64,000 nt of DNA from Bradymonas sp963697525 (GTDB taxonomy: Bacteria > Myxococcota_A > Bradymonadia > Bradymonadales > Bradymonadaceae), in contig OY969087.1 of assembly GCA_963697525.1 (NCBI GenBank), positions 682,001 to 746,000 on the forward strand. Direction: 5' to 3'. A program made the translations under genes and the position numbers. Every line of letters begins with the position of its first letter. Position 1 is the stretch's first letter. Below are positions 11,298-19,716 of the stretch, piece by piece. Under the pieces are notes generated by a model that saw nothing but the letters and a program-made list of their open reading frames with translations, did no database searches and was not told where the DNA came from.

Positions 11298-12650
11298 CTA
11301 CTTCGACGTAAACGCGGTGACGCGGGTGCGGTTGTGGATGCGGTCCGGGCGCAGGGTCAGCGTCAGGTGGCGGTTGCCGCGCACGAAGCGGAACACCCGG
11401 CCGGCCTCCGGGGGCATGTCGATCATGCCGTAGACCTTTTGCATCAAATGATTGGCGTCGTGCAGCTCCCAGCCCTGCTTGGTCAGCGTCTTGGTGTAGT
11501 CGGCGGCGACGCGATCGACGGACTGGTTCGACCAGATCTCGTGGCTGCTGTCGGCGGACTCGGCGCCGCTGCCCACGAAGCTGTAGGCGCGCTTGCACGT
11601 CGAGCACAGCGGGATAGGGCTGTTGTCCTGGTCGGGCAGCCCGTACGCCGAGGGCAGCATCTTGGTCATGTCGAAGTCGCCGTCGCTCCAGGCGGCGGTG
11701 ACCATGGTCTGGCCGGACTTCTTGTCGCGGAAAGCCTCGATGGAGCGGTAGCCGTGGATGCGCTCGGCAAACTCGCGGGCGCTGGCGCGCACGTTGCCGC
11801 GGTCGAGCTTGCGGATGCCCTCGCAGGCCATCATCGTGGGCTGCTCTTTGATGGCGGCGACATAGGCCTCGATGTCGGCGCGGGCGTGCTTGAGCTTCCA
11901 CTGCCAGTCGGAGCATTCCTTGGCGCCGCCTCCACCGCACGAGGAGCGCTTGCCGATGGCCTTGGCGAGCTTTTTGATGTGCTTGGGCGCCTGGGCCTCT
12001 TTGGTGCCGCGCTTTTGGGCCAAGATCTTGGGGTCGCCGTTGCAGCTCTTGTAGGCCTGGGCGAAGCGGTCGGCGGCGGACTCGACGCGGTGGACGATCT
12101 TCTCGAGGTGCTCGTCGGCGGCGTCGGGATCGTCGTTGTCGGTCTCCTTGTCGAAGAGCATGCCGTTCATCGACATATACTGGTCGGTGACCTTGACCGG
12201 CAGAATCTCGCCGTTGATGGCCGCGTCGGCGCGCTCCTTGAGGCGCTTTCGCAGCCCCGGCGACTCCTTCAGATGCGACAGGGCGTCGGTCGACTGCATC
12301 CACATGCGCGAGTTGACGCCGTGGTCGACGAAGGCCTGCTGGTACTCGGCCAGCAGCCGCTCGGGCGACTTGCGGCTCAAGCGGGTGGAGAAATAGACGT
12401 TGTTGCCGTTGAGGTCGTAGGCGCGCGGGGCCTCGTGGCCCAGATCTTGGAGCGCGGCGGCGAAGCGCTGGGTGGGCGTGGGCGCCACCGGCGTCATCCA
12501 GGTGATGTCGGCCTGGGAGGGCTTGACCTGCAGGCCTCCCTTGTTGGCCGGCGCCGGAGCGAGCACCAAAAAGGCCGCCCCGATGGCCACGACCACGCCG
12601 ACCGTCAGCGCCAGACGAAGTAAATTTTTGAACACCGTGGGCCAGTGCAT
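11298..12650 (-). CDS. Membrane-anchored protein of unknown function in Tad-like operon
   Basis: The product has 450 residues. One N-terminal membrane segment (LALTVGVVVAIGAAFLVLA, residues ~12-30) with no lipobox suggests an inner-membrane anchor and a large periplasmic part. The body is Cys-containing (SSCGGGGAKECSDW; PLCSTCKRAY) and unrecognised. ATG 12650 follows a strong GGAGGGCGAG ribosome site, 13 bp after the preceding TadE-like gene, so it is the last gene of that operon and ends before the terminator at 11250. Its role is unknown; the context suggests a part in assembly or function of the TadE/TadG-like surface proteins. Confidence 0.7.
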   Translation of the reverse strand: MHWPTVFKNLLRLALTVGVVVAIGAAFLVLAPAPANKGGLQVKPSQADITWMTPVAPTPTQRFAAALQDLGHEAPRAYDLNGNNVYFSTRLSRKSPERLLAEYQQAFVDHGVNSRMWMQSTDALSHLKESPGLRKRLKERADAAINGEILPVKVTDQYMSMNGMLFDKETDNDDPDAADEHLEKIVHRVESAADRFAQAYKSCNGDPKILAQKRGTKEAQAPKHIKKLAKAIGKRSSCGGGGAKECSDWQWKLKHARADIEAYVAAIKEQPTMMACEGIRKLDRGNVRASAREFAERIHGYRSIEAFRDKKSGQTMVTAAWSDGDFDMTKMLPSAYGLPDQDNSPIPLCSTCKRAYSFVGSGAESADSSHEIWSNQSVDRVAADYTKTLTKQGWELHDANHLMQKVYGMIDMPPEAGRVFRFVRGNRHLTLTLRPDRIHNRTRVTAFTSK

Positions 12651-12663
12651 CTCGCCCTCCGCA

Positions 12664-13488
12664 TCAGAAACAATTGCTCAAATAGCCCATGTCCGTGTTC
12701 AGCGAGAGGACATTGCTCAGGCAGGGATCTTTTTCCGCCAACAGCCGCGAGAAGCCGGGCACGAACAGCGGGTCGTGCCACCTGGAGTTGCTCACCGGGG
12801 AGTTGGCCACGTCGTAGGCGGCCTTAAACGTCACCGTGCGACCGACCAGGTCGACCTGATCCTGGTTGCTGCCCGCCGAGGTACCATAGCGCAGCCCGAG
12901 GGCGGGCACCTGGTTGGGGCCGATGAACGACAGCGGGATAACTGGCGTGTAAATCGCCAGCGCCCCCGGCGCCGAGGTGATCGGGTTCCAGCGCGAATCG
13001 TCGAGCATGTCGCGCGGATATTTGCGCAGGTTGCGCCCGGGCACCTGCCCGCTGGGTGATTGGCCCATGAACCGAAGCACCATGGTGGAGCGCTGGGACT
13101 CGCCCTTGGTGGCCCCGAAGGCCAGGCCAAAGTTGTTCATCGTGCCGTACATGTCGCCGTGCTCGCTGGGAAAATTCGAGATCGTGCCCAGTGCGTCCAC
13201 CGCCGCCAAGGTGGGAATGCCCTCCTTGGGGTCGGGGATGAGGCTGGTGTTGTTGGCCGAGGCCATGGCGTGTTCCCACATATCCTTATTGGCCCGGATC
13301 TTGACGCGCACCGCCTTGTGCTCGACGTAGGTCAGGTGCTGCATGCCGGCGAAGATGATGATGAACACCGGCAGGGTCAACAACAGCTCGGTCAGCGCCG
13401 TGCCGCGCTCGTCGCGCGCAAAGGCACTCCACCAGCGGCCGATCGACCAGCAGCGCTCGGCTAGGTCACGCTCACTTGGGAATGCCAT
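12664..13488 (-). CDS. TadE-like pseudopilin-type protein
   Basis: The product has 274 residues. The N-terminus has ARDERGTALTELLLTLPVFIIIFAGMQHLTYVEHKAVRVK, the TadE-like signature: a short basic stretch, Gly then a Glu in a ~20-residue hydrophobic helix (TELLLTLPVF). TadE-family proteins are minor pseudopilins of Flp/Tad pili or related secreted surface proteins. The start at 13488 has a textbook AGGAGGTGCTCG ribosome site and overlaps the upstream TadG-like gene by 17 bp, indicating translational coupling. The C-terminal ~230 residues are not recognised. Confidence 0.75.
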   Translation of the reverse strand: MAFPSERDLAERCWSIGRWWSAFARDERGTALTELLLTLPVFIIIFAGMQHLTYVEHKAVRVKIRANKDMWEHAMASANNTSLIPDPKEGIPTLAAVDALGTISNFPSEHGDMYGTMNNFGLAFGATKGESQRSTMVLRFMGQSPSGQVPGRNLRKYPRDMLDDSRWNPITSAPGALAIYTPVIPLSFIGPNQVPALGLRYGTSAGSNQDQVDLVGRTVTFKAAYDVANSPVSNSRWHDPLFVPGFSRLLAEKDPCLSNVLSLNTDMGYLSNCF

Positions 13489-14842
13489 CGAGCACCTCCT
13501 TGCCTTGAATCTTGCCGTCCATGCCCTTGGATGCCTTCTTCATAAAGATCATGTCCCGGGTCAGATTCAGGGGGTTGACGCCAAATTGCCACGATTCGCG
13601 ATAGGGCAGCCGGCTGGCCTCCTTCCACATCTTGGAGGGCTCGACGGGCAGATCTTCGCCTTTGAGCACCACCGGGCGCAGCTTGCCAATCCAGCTGGGG
13701 TGGAACATCCACATGCCGTTGGGATTGTCGAAGCTGGGCAGGTTGGGCAGGTTGCTGGGCGGATAATAAATCTCGCCGCGCGCCATCGCCCACAGCCCCG
13801 AGTAGGGCATGCCCATGGTCATCGTCTGGTAATCCTTGGGGATGACCGCGTTGTAGTTCTTGCGCAGGTTGCCCGTATAGTCGGGGTTGTAGCGGTAGGC
13901 CCAGATGATGTTGGACTTCTTCATATAGTCTTCGCCGGAGTTACCCGTCGCGGTCAGGTGATAGGGGATGGCCGGCTTGACGTCGCGGAAGATGCCGATG
14001 TTGATCATCGCCAGACAGCCCTCGTAGGAGTACAGCTGGCGCACCCGCTCGCGGGGGCCCTGCGAGGCGATGAACGGCCGGCTGACGCTGCGCTCCTTGA
14101 GCACCTTGAAGTCGACGCTCCACTCCGTGAGCGTGCCCAGACTGCTGGGGTTGAACAGCCAGGTCGGCGCCAGGCAGCTCTCCATGGCCGCAAACAGCCC
14201 GTTGTCCTTCTTGAGCGGCAACTTGCCGTAGTCCGAGTTGTCCGGCAACGGGTACGAGGTCACGATATTGGCCCCGTTTCGCACCCCGCGCACGATCCCC
14301 TCGGCCAGCCCCCAATAGGAGGCATAGTCGACCATCTGCTTTTGGTATTTATCCAGCGCGCTCAAATAGTCGGAGATGTCGTCGCCGACAAACCGGCCGA
14401 TCATGAAAAAGGCGTAGTCGATGCCCTCGAAGATGGGCACCAACGACATCCAGTTGCCGATGCAGTTGAAGCAGGCGCCCCAGCAGCCGCACCAGAACCC
14501 GCAGCAGCAGCGATCGCACTGATCGTTGAGCCACTTCATGTAGTGGGGGTACTGCGAGAAATACATGTTGCGAATGCCCACGATGGTGCGCTTGCCCACA
14601 TTGGCAAAGGCGATCATGTTCATCGCCCGCGCCTTGACCGCCGCGTCGCTGTAGCCGGCGGTGTCGGCGGCGGTCTGCGCGTCGATCTTGTCGCGCGACA
14701 GGTAGCCGGCGTCGAACACGATCAGGCTGACCATGAACAAAAAGACGCAGCCCGCAAAGCACAGCATCACGATCGCCCCGCCCTCATCGCGATGCATGCG
14801 CAGCGTGGCCTGGCGCAATCTTTCGAGGATGTTGTGTGCCAT
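13472..14842 (-). CDS. TadG-like protein (putative Flp pilus-assembly family)
   Basis: The product has 456 residues. The N-terminus MHRDEGGAIVMLCFAGCVFLFMVSLIVFDAGYLSRDKIDAQTAADTAGYSDAA follows the TadG pattern: charged start, one long hydrophobic helix, then the conserved AQTAADTAxxxxA segment. A remarkable Cys cluster follows at residues ~105-135 (CDRCCCGFWCGCWGACFNC). TadG proteins are thought to anchor or assemble Flp pili across the envelope. The gene lies in the middle of the five-gene insert between tig and clpP. No Tad ATPase, secretin or Flp pilin gene is in the window. Confidence 0.7.
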   Translation of the reverse strand: MAHNILERLRQATLRMHRDEGGAIVMLCFAGCVFLFMVSLIVFDAGYLSRDKIDAQTAADTAGYSDAAVKARAMNMIAFANVGKRTIVGIRNMYFSQYPHYMKWLNDQCDRCCCGFWCGCWGACFNCIGNWMSLVPIFEGIDYAFFMIGRFVGDDISDYLSALDKYQKQMVDYASYWGLAEGIVRGVRNGANIVTSYPLPDNSDYGKLPLKKDNGLFAAMESCLAPTWLFNPSSLGTLTEWSVDFKVLKERSVSRPFIASQGPRERVRQLYSYEGCLAMINIGIFRDVKPAIPYHLTATGNSGEDYMKKSNIIWAYRYNPDYTGNLRKNYNAVIPKDYQTMTMGMPYSGLWAMARGEIYYPPSNLPNLPSFDNPNGMWMFHPSWIGKLRPVVLKGEDLPVEPSKMWKEASRLPYRESWQFGVNPLNLTRDMIFMKKASKGMDGKIQGKEVLDGIPK

Positions 14843-14855
14843 GGTTATGCGTCTC

Positions 14856-15818
14856 TCACATGCTCGGCTGTTTTCTAAACGTCATCGCCCGTTTGATCGG
14901 CATATAATGCGCCGTGCGCATGGCGATGGTGTCGGTCTTGCCGAAGATATAGGCGAACCAGGGAAAGAGCAGCGTGTAACGGTACGTGAACCGCGCGCCG
15001 ACCTTATTGCCATCATTGATGATGGTGAAGTTCTCGAGGTTCATCCACGCCGAGGTGCATTTACGCCCGGCGCGCTGGGCGAACGAGTCGGTGTCGAACG
15101 CGCGGATAAACGTCAGGTTGTCGGCCGTCGCTTGCAGGTCCTGGTGATGGAAAAAATTCCAGTTTTGGCCCGTCTGGTTCCAATATTGGTGACCGGTGAC
15201 CGGCGCGAGGTTGAAGCTGGCCGCGATCCCCGTGCGGATGCGCCGAAACGGCGGGCCGCTGCCGGGGGCGTGGTTGCGCCCGACCAGAAACTCCGAGGAG
15301 GCCGTCGGCGCCAGCGTCAGCGCCGCGGCGATGCGCGCGCGAAACTTCACGTCGGCGTCGGTCACCCCGGCACGCCCGGAGGCGACCTCCGGCTGCCAGA
15401 TCCAGGCGGTGCGCGCGGCCTGGTAGATCGCCAGATCGGAGATGATGCTGGCCACGTTGATCATCGCCAACTGGGCGATGCCCGAGGTCAGCAACAAAAA
15501 CGGCACCAGTGCGATGAGCGTCTCGAGCATCACCGCCCCGCGCGCCTTGAACACCGTCACCGGCTTGTTCTTGCGCTCGCGGGTGGCCACGTGCCACAGC
15601 GCCACCATCGACGCCCAGATCCCCGCCGACAAGCCCATGTGCAGCAACAGCGGCGACCAGTCGGGGTCGTAGCCCTGATGGATCGAGGCCAAAAAGATCC
15701 CAATCGAACTGCGATCGGCCACCATAAAGCCGAGCACGGCGGCGATGACCAGCGTCGCCGTCACGTGCATCCAGACCTTCAGGATCAGTATTTTCCAGTC
15801 GGTGCGCGCCTGTTCCAT
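14856..15818 (-). CDS. TadE-like membrane protein with extra N-terminal helices
   Basis: The product has about 320 residues from ATG 15818, chosen because GAGGAAG lies 8 nt upstream; an in-frame ATG at 15851 lacks such a site. Two N-terminal membrane helices (residues ~15-35 and ~55-75) precede the TadE-like segment FKARGAVMLETLIALVPFLL with its Glu in a hydrophobic helix, then AIYQAARTAWIW. The C-terminal ~190 residues are probably periplasmic and unrecognised. It is the first gene of a tight run (14856, 13472, 12664, 11298) with gaps of at most 13 bp. Confidence 0.7.
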   Translation of the reverse strand: MEQARTDWKILILKVWMHVTATLVIAAVLGFMVADRSSIGIFLASIHQGYDPDWSPLLLHMGLSAGIWASMVALWHVATRERKNKPVTVFKARGAVMLETLIALVPFLLLTSGIAQLAMINVASIISDLAIYQAARTAWIWQPEVASGRAGVTDADVKFRARIAAALTLAPTASSEFLVGRNHAPGSGPPFRRIRTGIAASFNLAPVTGHQYWNQTGQNWNFFHHQDLQATADNLTFIRAFDTDSFAQRAGRKCTSAWMNLENFTIINDGNKVGARFTYRYTLLFPWFAYIFGKTDTIAMRTAHYMPIKRAMTFRKQPSM

Positions 15819-15847
15819 CGGGAAATCTTCCTCAATTGTCACTCGTC

Positions 15848-15886
15848 GCATTCATGTTACTGATAGACGTCACTATATACAAAGCA
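15848..15886 (-). promoter_or_regulatory. Possible promoter of the TadE/TadG operon
   Basis: On the minus strand TTGGCC, a 16-bp spacer and TATAGT lie about 50 bp upstream of ATG 15818. The -10 is good and the -35 is weak. A GTGACAG-C-CTGTCAC palindrome at 15944-15958 lies further upstream. Confidence 0.4.
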
Positions 15887-15943
15887 CATGTCGGGCCAAG
15901 CCTGGCGATCACCGCCCACGCCCTGCTGCGCGGCGATCGTGGT

Positions 15944-15958
15944 GTGACAGCCTGTCAC
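15944..15958. other. 15-bp palindrome GTGACAG-C-CTGTCAC
   Basis: This is a perfect 7-bp inverted repeat around one base, about 60 bp upstream of the possible promoter at 15848-15886. It may be an operator or the end hairpin of the 15996-17558 gene; there is no T-run. Confidence 0.5.
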
Positions 15959-15995
15959 GATCCTGGGGGCTACTGTACTCAACATCGCTCCGGCG

Positions 15996-17558
15996 TCAGT
16001 GGTGGATCTTGGCGCCCTGCTTCTTCTTTCGGACGTCCTGGCGCGCCTTGGCCGCCTTGGCTTCGCCGTCGAGGCGCTTCTGGATCTTGTCCAGCCGCCC
16101 CATGGCGTCTTCGCCCTTGTCGCCCAGCTCCAGCGACGACGGCGCGTTGGGCATATCCTGCAGCGCCGCGGCCGTCTTGGGGTTGGCGGCGATCTTGTTG
16201 AACTTCTCCTGCACGTTTTTCAGCGAGCCGAACGAGGTCTTCATCATCTCCTGGGGCGACATCGCCGTGGCGCGCATCCGCTCCATGATCTTGCGCTTGT
16301 CCGCCTGGGTGTACGAATCCAGGGTGGGCGCACCCGCTTTGCCCATCATGCTGTTGACCAGCATCTCGTAGCTGTCATTGCGATCGTTGGCCCGGGCGTT
16401 GCCCTGGGCGATCTGGCCGGCCAGCGCCGAGCTCTCTTCCTTGCTCAACCCGTGTAGCTGGGCCAATTCGGCCCGATGCTCGTCGACCAGCGTTTTCTGC
16501 GTCTGGCAGATGGCGTCTCCCTTCAACGAGCCTTTCTTGGCGACGGTGTCCATCAGCGCCGAGCACACGTCGCCCAGGCCGGACTCGAGCTTGCGATCGT
16601 CGGCCGTCAGGCACTGGCTATTCTTGTCCAACAGCCACTTCAGCACGGTGTCGACCTTCGACCCCTTCCCGGCATTGTGGGAGACGCAGGCGAGCTGGAC
16701 GCTGACCATCTGCATCTTCGAGCAGCTCAGGTCCACCTTTTTGGCGAGCATGGCGTGGTCGTGCACCACGGTCGAGGTCTTGTACGCCAGGGCCAGCACC
16801 AGCCCGGCGATCCCGCCTCGCACCAATTGGTCGGCGTCGATATGGTCGGCGAGGTCGTCGCAGCTGCCGGCGATCGTCGCCAGGGAATTGACGCAGCAGA
16901 TGCGCTTGTCCGGCGAGTCCGACTGCAGCGCGCAGGCCATCAGCCGCGCTTGCCGCGCGCCCAGGTCGGCGGGCAACTTGGCGAGCTGCTCGGAGTACAC
17001 GCACATATCGCCGGTGGGCGGCCCCTTCTTGGCCATCAACCGGCGATGCCAGCGGCGCATCAAGCTGGCGGCGACCGTCTCGCGCTGCGCGCTCTTGGGG
17101 GCGGAGTGCAGACAGGCGTTGGCCAATTGCGGCCGAGTCTCGAGCTCGTCGGAGATCTTGTCGGGATCTTTGTCCACGGCGAGCATCCGCCGGCAGGCCG
17201 CCTGAGCGACGGCCGGCGACGGGTCGTCGAGCGCGGCCGCCAGGTTGACCAGCCGGCGCGGCGCCTGCACGGCGCGAACGCGCGCCTGCGGAAGCTTCCA
17301 CAACCCCGGCACCCCCACGCTGACGATGCCGCCCACCATCACCGCCACTGCGTACAGCAAGAAACGCGACGGCGCACTGCGCGCCTCCGGATGGAGGAGC
17401 AGTGCGCCGGCAATGCTCAGCGGAAAGGCCGCGGCCGCCCCGATGATCATCGGGGTGAGCGGATCTAACCAGTTGTTCCCGGTGTACAGCGCGAGAACGA
17501 CAACCCCTCCGAGCGCGATCAGCCCCGAAGAGACATATGGCCGAGGATTGGCTGCCAT
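15996..17558 (-). CDS. Membrane protein of unknown function
   Basis: The product has about 520 residues from ATG 17558 (GGAA six bases upstream); an upstream TTG at 17579 is also in frame. Three hydrophobic helices lie in the first ~95 residues (LIALGGVVVLALYTG; PMIIGAAAAFPLSIAGALLL; FLLYAVAVMVGGIVSVGVPG). They are followed by a long soluble part with HEAT-like helical character (LVNLAAALDDPSPAVAQAACRRML) and many Cys residues, ending in a charged coiled-coil-like tail (KRLDGEAKAAKARQDVRKKKQG). No family recognised. It lies between tig and the TadE/TadG run on the same strand; a ~180-bp gap separates it from that run. Confidence 0.65.
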   Translation of the reverse strand: MAANPRPYVSSGLIALGGVVVLALYTGNNWLDPLTPMIIGAAAAFPLSIAGALLLHPEARSAPSRFLLYAVAVMVGGIVSVGVPGLWKLPQARVRAVQAPRRLVNLAAALDDPSPAVAQAACRRMLAVDKDPDKISDELETRPQLANACLHSAPKSAQRETVAASLMRRWHRRLMAKKGPPTGDMCVYSEQLAKLPADLGARQARLMACALQSDSPDKRICCVNSLATIAGSCDDLADHIDADQLVRGGIAGLVLALAYKTSTVVHDHAMLAKKVDLSCSKMQMVSVQLACVSHNAGKGSKVDTVLKWLLDKNSQCLTADDRKLESGLGDVCSALMDTVAKKGSLKGDAICQTQKTLVDEHRAELAQLHGLSKEESSALAGQIAQGNARANDRNDSYEMLVNSMMGKAGAPTLDSYTQADKRKIMERMRATAMSPQEMMKTSFGSLKNVQEKFNKIAANPKTAAALQDMPNAPSSLELGDKGEDAMGRLDKIQKRLDGEAKAAKARQDVRKKKQGAKIHH

Positions 17559-17663
17559 CGATTCCGCAGAAGAGTGCAAATTATGAGGAAGTTTTGTTTC
17601 CTATCATGCACTCCTAGAGTATCGAAAGCTGCCTTTTAAAGCAATCCAATCCCCTTAACATTT

Positions 17664-19016
17664 CTATTCTTCTTCGTCCTCGTCGGCCTCGTCCTCGTCG
17701 GAGGGCTCGACCTCCTCGAATTCGGCCTTGTCGATCAGGAAGCGCTTGGTCTTCTCGAGCAGCGCCATCATATTGGCCTGGCGCAACTGCTCCTGATCTT
17801 GGAGCAAGTAGGACATGAACTGCTGGGGCGGCATGCCGCTGTGCTGGGCGCGGTGCTGGATGTAGGAGAGGAGGTCTTCCTCTTCGAGCTCGAGGCCCTC
17901 TTTCTCGGCGATCGCCATGAGCAAAAAGTCGGCGCGCACGCGATCTTCGACGTCTTGTTTGAGCGCTTCGCCGCCGGTGAACTCGTCGATGTCGATGCCC
18001 AACGCCTCCGGGCTCATGCCCTGCTGGGCGAATTGCTGGAGCATCTGGTAGCGCTGGTTGCGCTCGTGCTTGACCTGCTCGTCGACAAATTGCGGGGGCA
18101 GCTCGAACTGGTTTTGCTCGACCAATTTATCCAGGAGCTGGTCTTCGACCTCGTGCATCGCCTGGTGCTCGAGCTCTTCTTCGAGCTCCTCGCGCACGTT
18201 CGCGCGCAGCTCGAGCAGCGTCTCGGCCTCGCCGGTGTCCTTGGCGAACTCGTCGTCGAGCTCGGGCAGCACCTGCCTTTTGACCGAGGTGACCGTGACC
18301 TCGAGTTCGAAGGTCTCGCCGCGAAGCTCCTCGACCGGGAAGCCCTCGTCGGGGGTGACCTCGACGGTGAAGGTGCTGTCGAAGTCCTTGCCGATCAGGC
18401 CCTCTTCGAGGCCGGCGATGGACTGGCCCTGGCCGATCTCGATCTGGGCGTTCTCCCCTTCGATCCCCTGCAGCGCCTCGCTCTCCTCGGCGTCCACGGC
18501 GTGGTAATCGAAGGTGACCACGTCGCCCTCCTCGATGGTGGTGCGGAAGGCGATGGGCTCGAGGGTGGCGTATTGGTGGCGCATGGACTCGAGGCGCTCG
18601 TCGATGTCCTCGCCGCTCACCTCGGCGGCCTCGCGCTCGAGCTGCAGGCCCAGGTAGCCGATGGGGTCGATCTCGGGGCGCAGCTCGAAGTCCACGCTGA
18701 ACTGCAGGCCGCCCTCATCCTCCGGGGTGGAGTCGACGCTGGGCTGGCCGACGTGGATGACGGGCTGCTCGCTGTCCGAGAGAATCTCGTTGACCTTGGA
18801 GCGCACAAGATCTTCGATGACGTCCTGCTGGACGCTGGCCCCGTAGCGCTTCTTCATCACGCCCAGGGGCACCTTGCCCTTGCGGAAGCCACGGACCTTG
18901 ACGCTCTTGGACAGCTCTTTGAGAGCGGCGTTGACCCGCTGGTTATACTCCTCGGCGGGCACCGTCACCTGAGCGGTGCGGGTCAGATTTCCTGTCTCTT
19001 CCACCTCGTAAGGCAT
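17664..19016 (-). CDS. tig: Trigger factor, ribosome-associated chaperone and PPIase
   Basis: The product has 450 residues, the normal length. The N-terminal ribosome-binding domain contains the signature loop GFRKGKVP (residues ~42-49). An FKBP-type peptidyl-prolyl isomerase domain (~residues 160-245, EGDVVTFDYHAVDAEE ... GLIGKDFDSTFTVEVTPDEGFP) and the helical C-terminal chaperone domain follow. The C-terminal tail is strongly acidic (VEPSDEDEADEDEEE). It binds the ribosome exit tunnel and folds nascent chains. It lies just downstream of the His-Arg-Leu tRNA genes, and its usual partners clpP-clpX-lon follow only after a five-gene interruption. Confidence 0.97.
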   Translation of the reverse strand: MPYEVEETGNLTRTAQVTVPAEEYNQRVNAALKELSKSVKVRGFRKGKVPLGVMKKRYGASVQQDVIEDLVRSKVNEILSDSEQPVIHVGQPSVDSTPEDEGGLQFSVDFELRPEIDPIGYLGLQLEREAAEVSGEDIDERLESMRHQYATLEPIAFRTTIEEGDVVTFDYHAVDAEESEALQGIEGENAQIEIGQGQSIAGLEEGLIGKDFDSTFTVEVTPDEGFPVEELRGETFELEVTVTSVKRQVLPELDDEFAKDTGEAETLLELRANVREELEEELEHQAMHEVEDQLLDKLVEQNQFELPPQFVDEQVKHERNQRYQMLQQFAQQGMSPEALGIDIDEFTGGEALKQDVEDRVRADFLLMAIAEKEGLELEEEDLLSYIQHRAQHSGMPPQQFMSYLLQDQEQLRQANMMALLEKTKRFLIDKAEFEEVEPSDEDEADEDEEE

Positions 19017-19064
19017 GGAATCTCCTCGTGTGTGTTATGCGGATCGTGTGAGTTTGAGAGATGA

Positions 19065-19148
<84 letters not shown>

Positions 19149-19207
19149 GGAGTTGCCCCCGGCGTTGCCAGCTCCTTCGAACACCCGCGTCGCCGCGCTA
19201 TAAGAAA

Positions 19208-19233
19208 GCCGAGTCGATGAATATCAACTCGGC
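19208..19233. other. Hairpin in the spacer between tRNA-Arg and tRNA-Leu
   Basis: GCCGAGT-c-GAT-gaat-ATC-a-ACTCGGC forms an almost continuous stem. It probably lies within the tRNA precursor and could be a processing structure. Confidence 0.5.
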
Positions 19234-19291
19234 ACGGACAGCGTGGCTGGCAGGTATGGGGCGATCCTAAGTCGCTTCCGCTGCAAAGCAG

Positions 19292-19365
<74 letters not shown>

Positions 19366-19437
19366 TCATTTCGGTTCTTGCTCGAGTGGTGCGTCGAAAG
19401 CGGGCACGAAGTGTGTCGCGCCCGCTCTCAAACCCAG

Positions 19438-19512
19438 GGTGGATGACGGGAATTGAACCCGCGACCTCAGGTACCACAAACCTGCGCTCTAACCAACTGA
19501 GCTACATCCACC
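19438..19512 (-). tRNA. tRNA-His (GTG)
   Basis: A 75-nt gene including the extra G-1 (19512) that pairs with discriminator C73 (19438), typical of tRNA-His. Acceptor GTGGATG/CATCCAC, anticodon loop TTGTGGT (anticodon GTG). Confidence 0.95.
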
Positions 19513-19556
19513 ATAAGAACACTACCGTCATTCTGGAAAAAGACGGCAGGGCGGGG

Positions 19557-19585
19557 AACATAATCGGCGCCCTGCGCAGAGTCAA
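19557..19585 (-). promoter_or_regulatory. Sigma-70-type promoter of the tRNA-His/Arg/Leu(-tig) operon
   Basis: On the minus strand TTGACT (19585-19580), a 17-bp spacer and TATGTT (19562-19557), followed by a GC-rich CCCCGCCC discriminator typical of stringently controlled stable-RNA promoters. It lies 45 bp upstream of tRNA-His. Confidence 0.7.
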
Positions 19586-19716
19586 GGGTTTTCACCACCG
19601 ACTTTCGAGCAGGATGGCGGGTGACGTGCGCGCCCCGCCTCCCTCGCGTCGCATCCACCAATATAACCACGTGACAAGCCACGTTATTCGGCGGCCGCGC
19701 CCATGGTCGCCGACGA

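Noticed and set aside
15944..15958. Palindrome considered as a terminator
   Set aside because: It has no T-run on either strand, so it is listed only as a palindrome.
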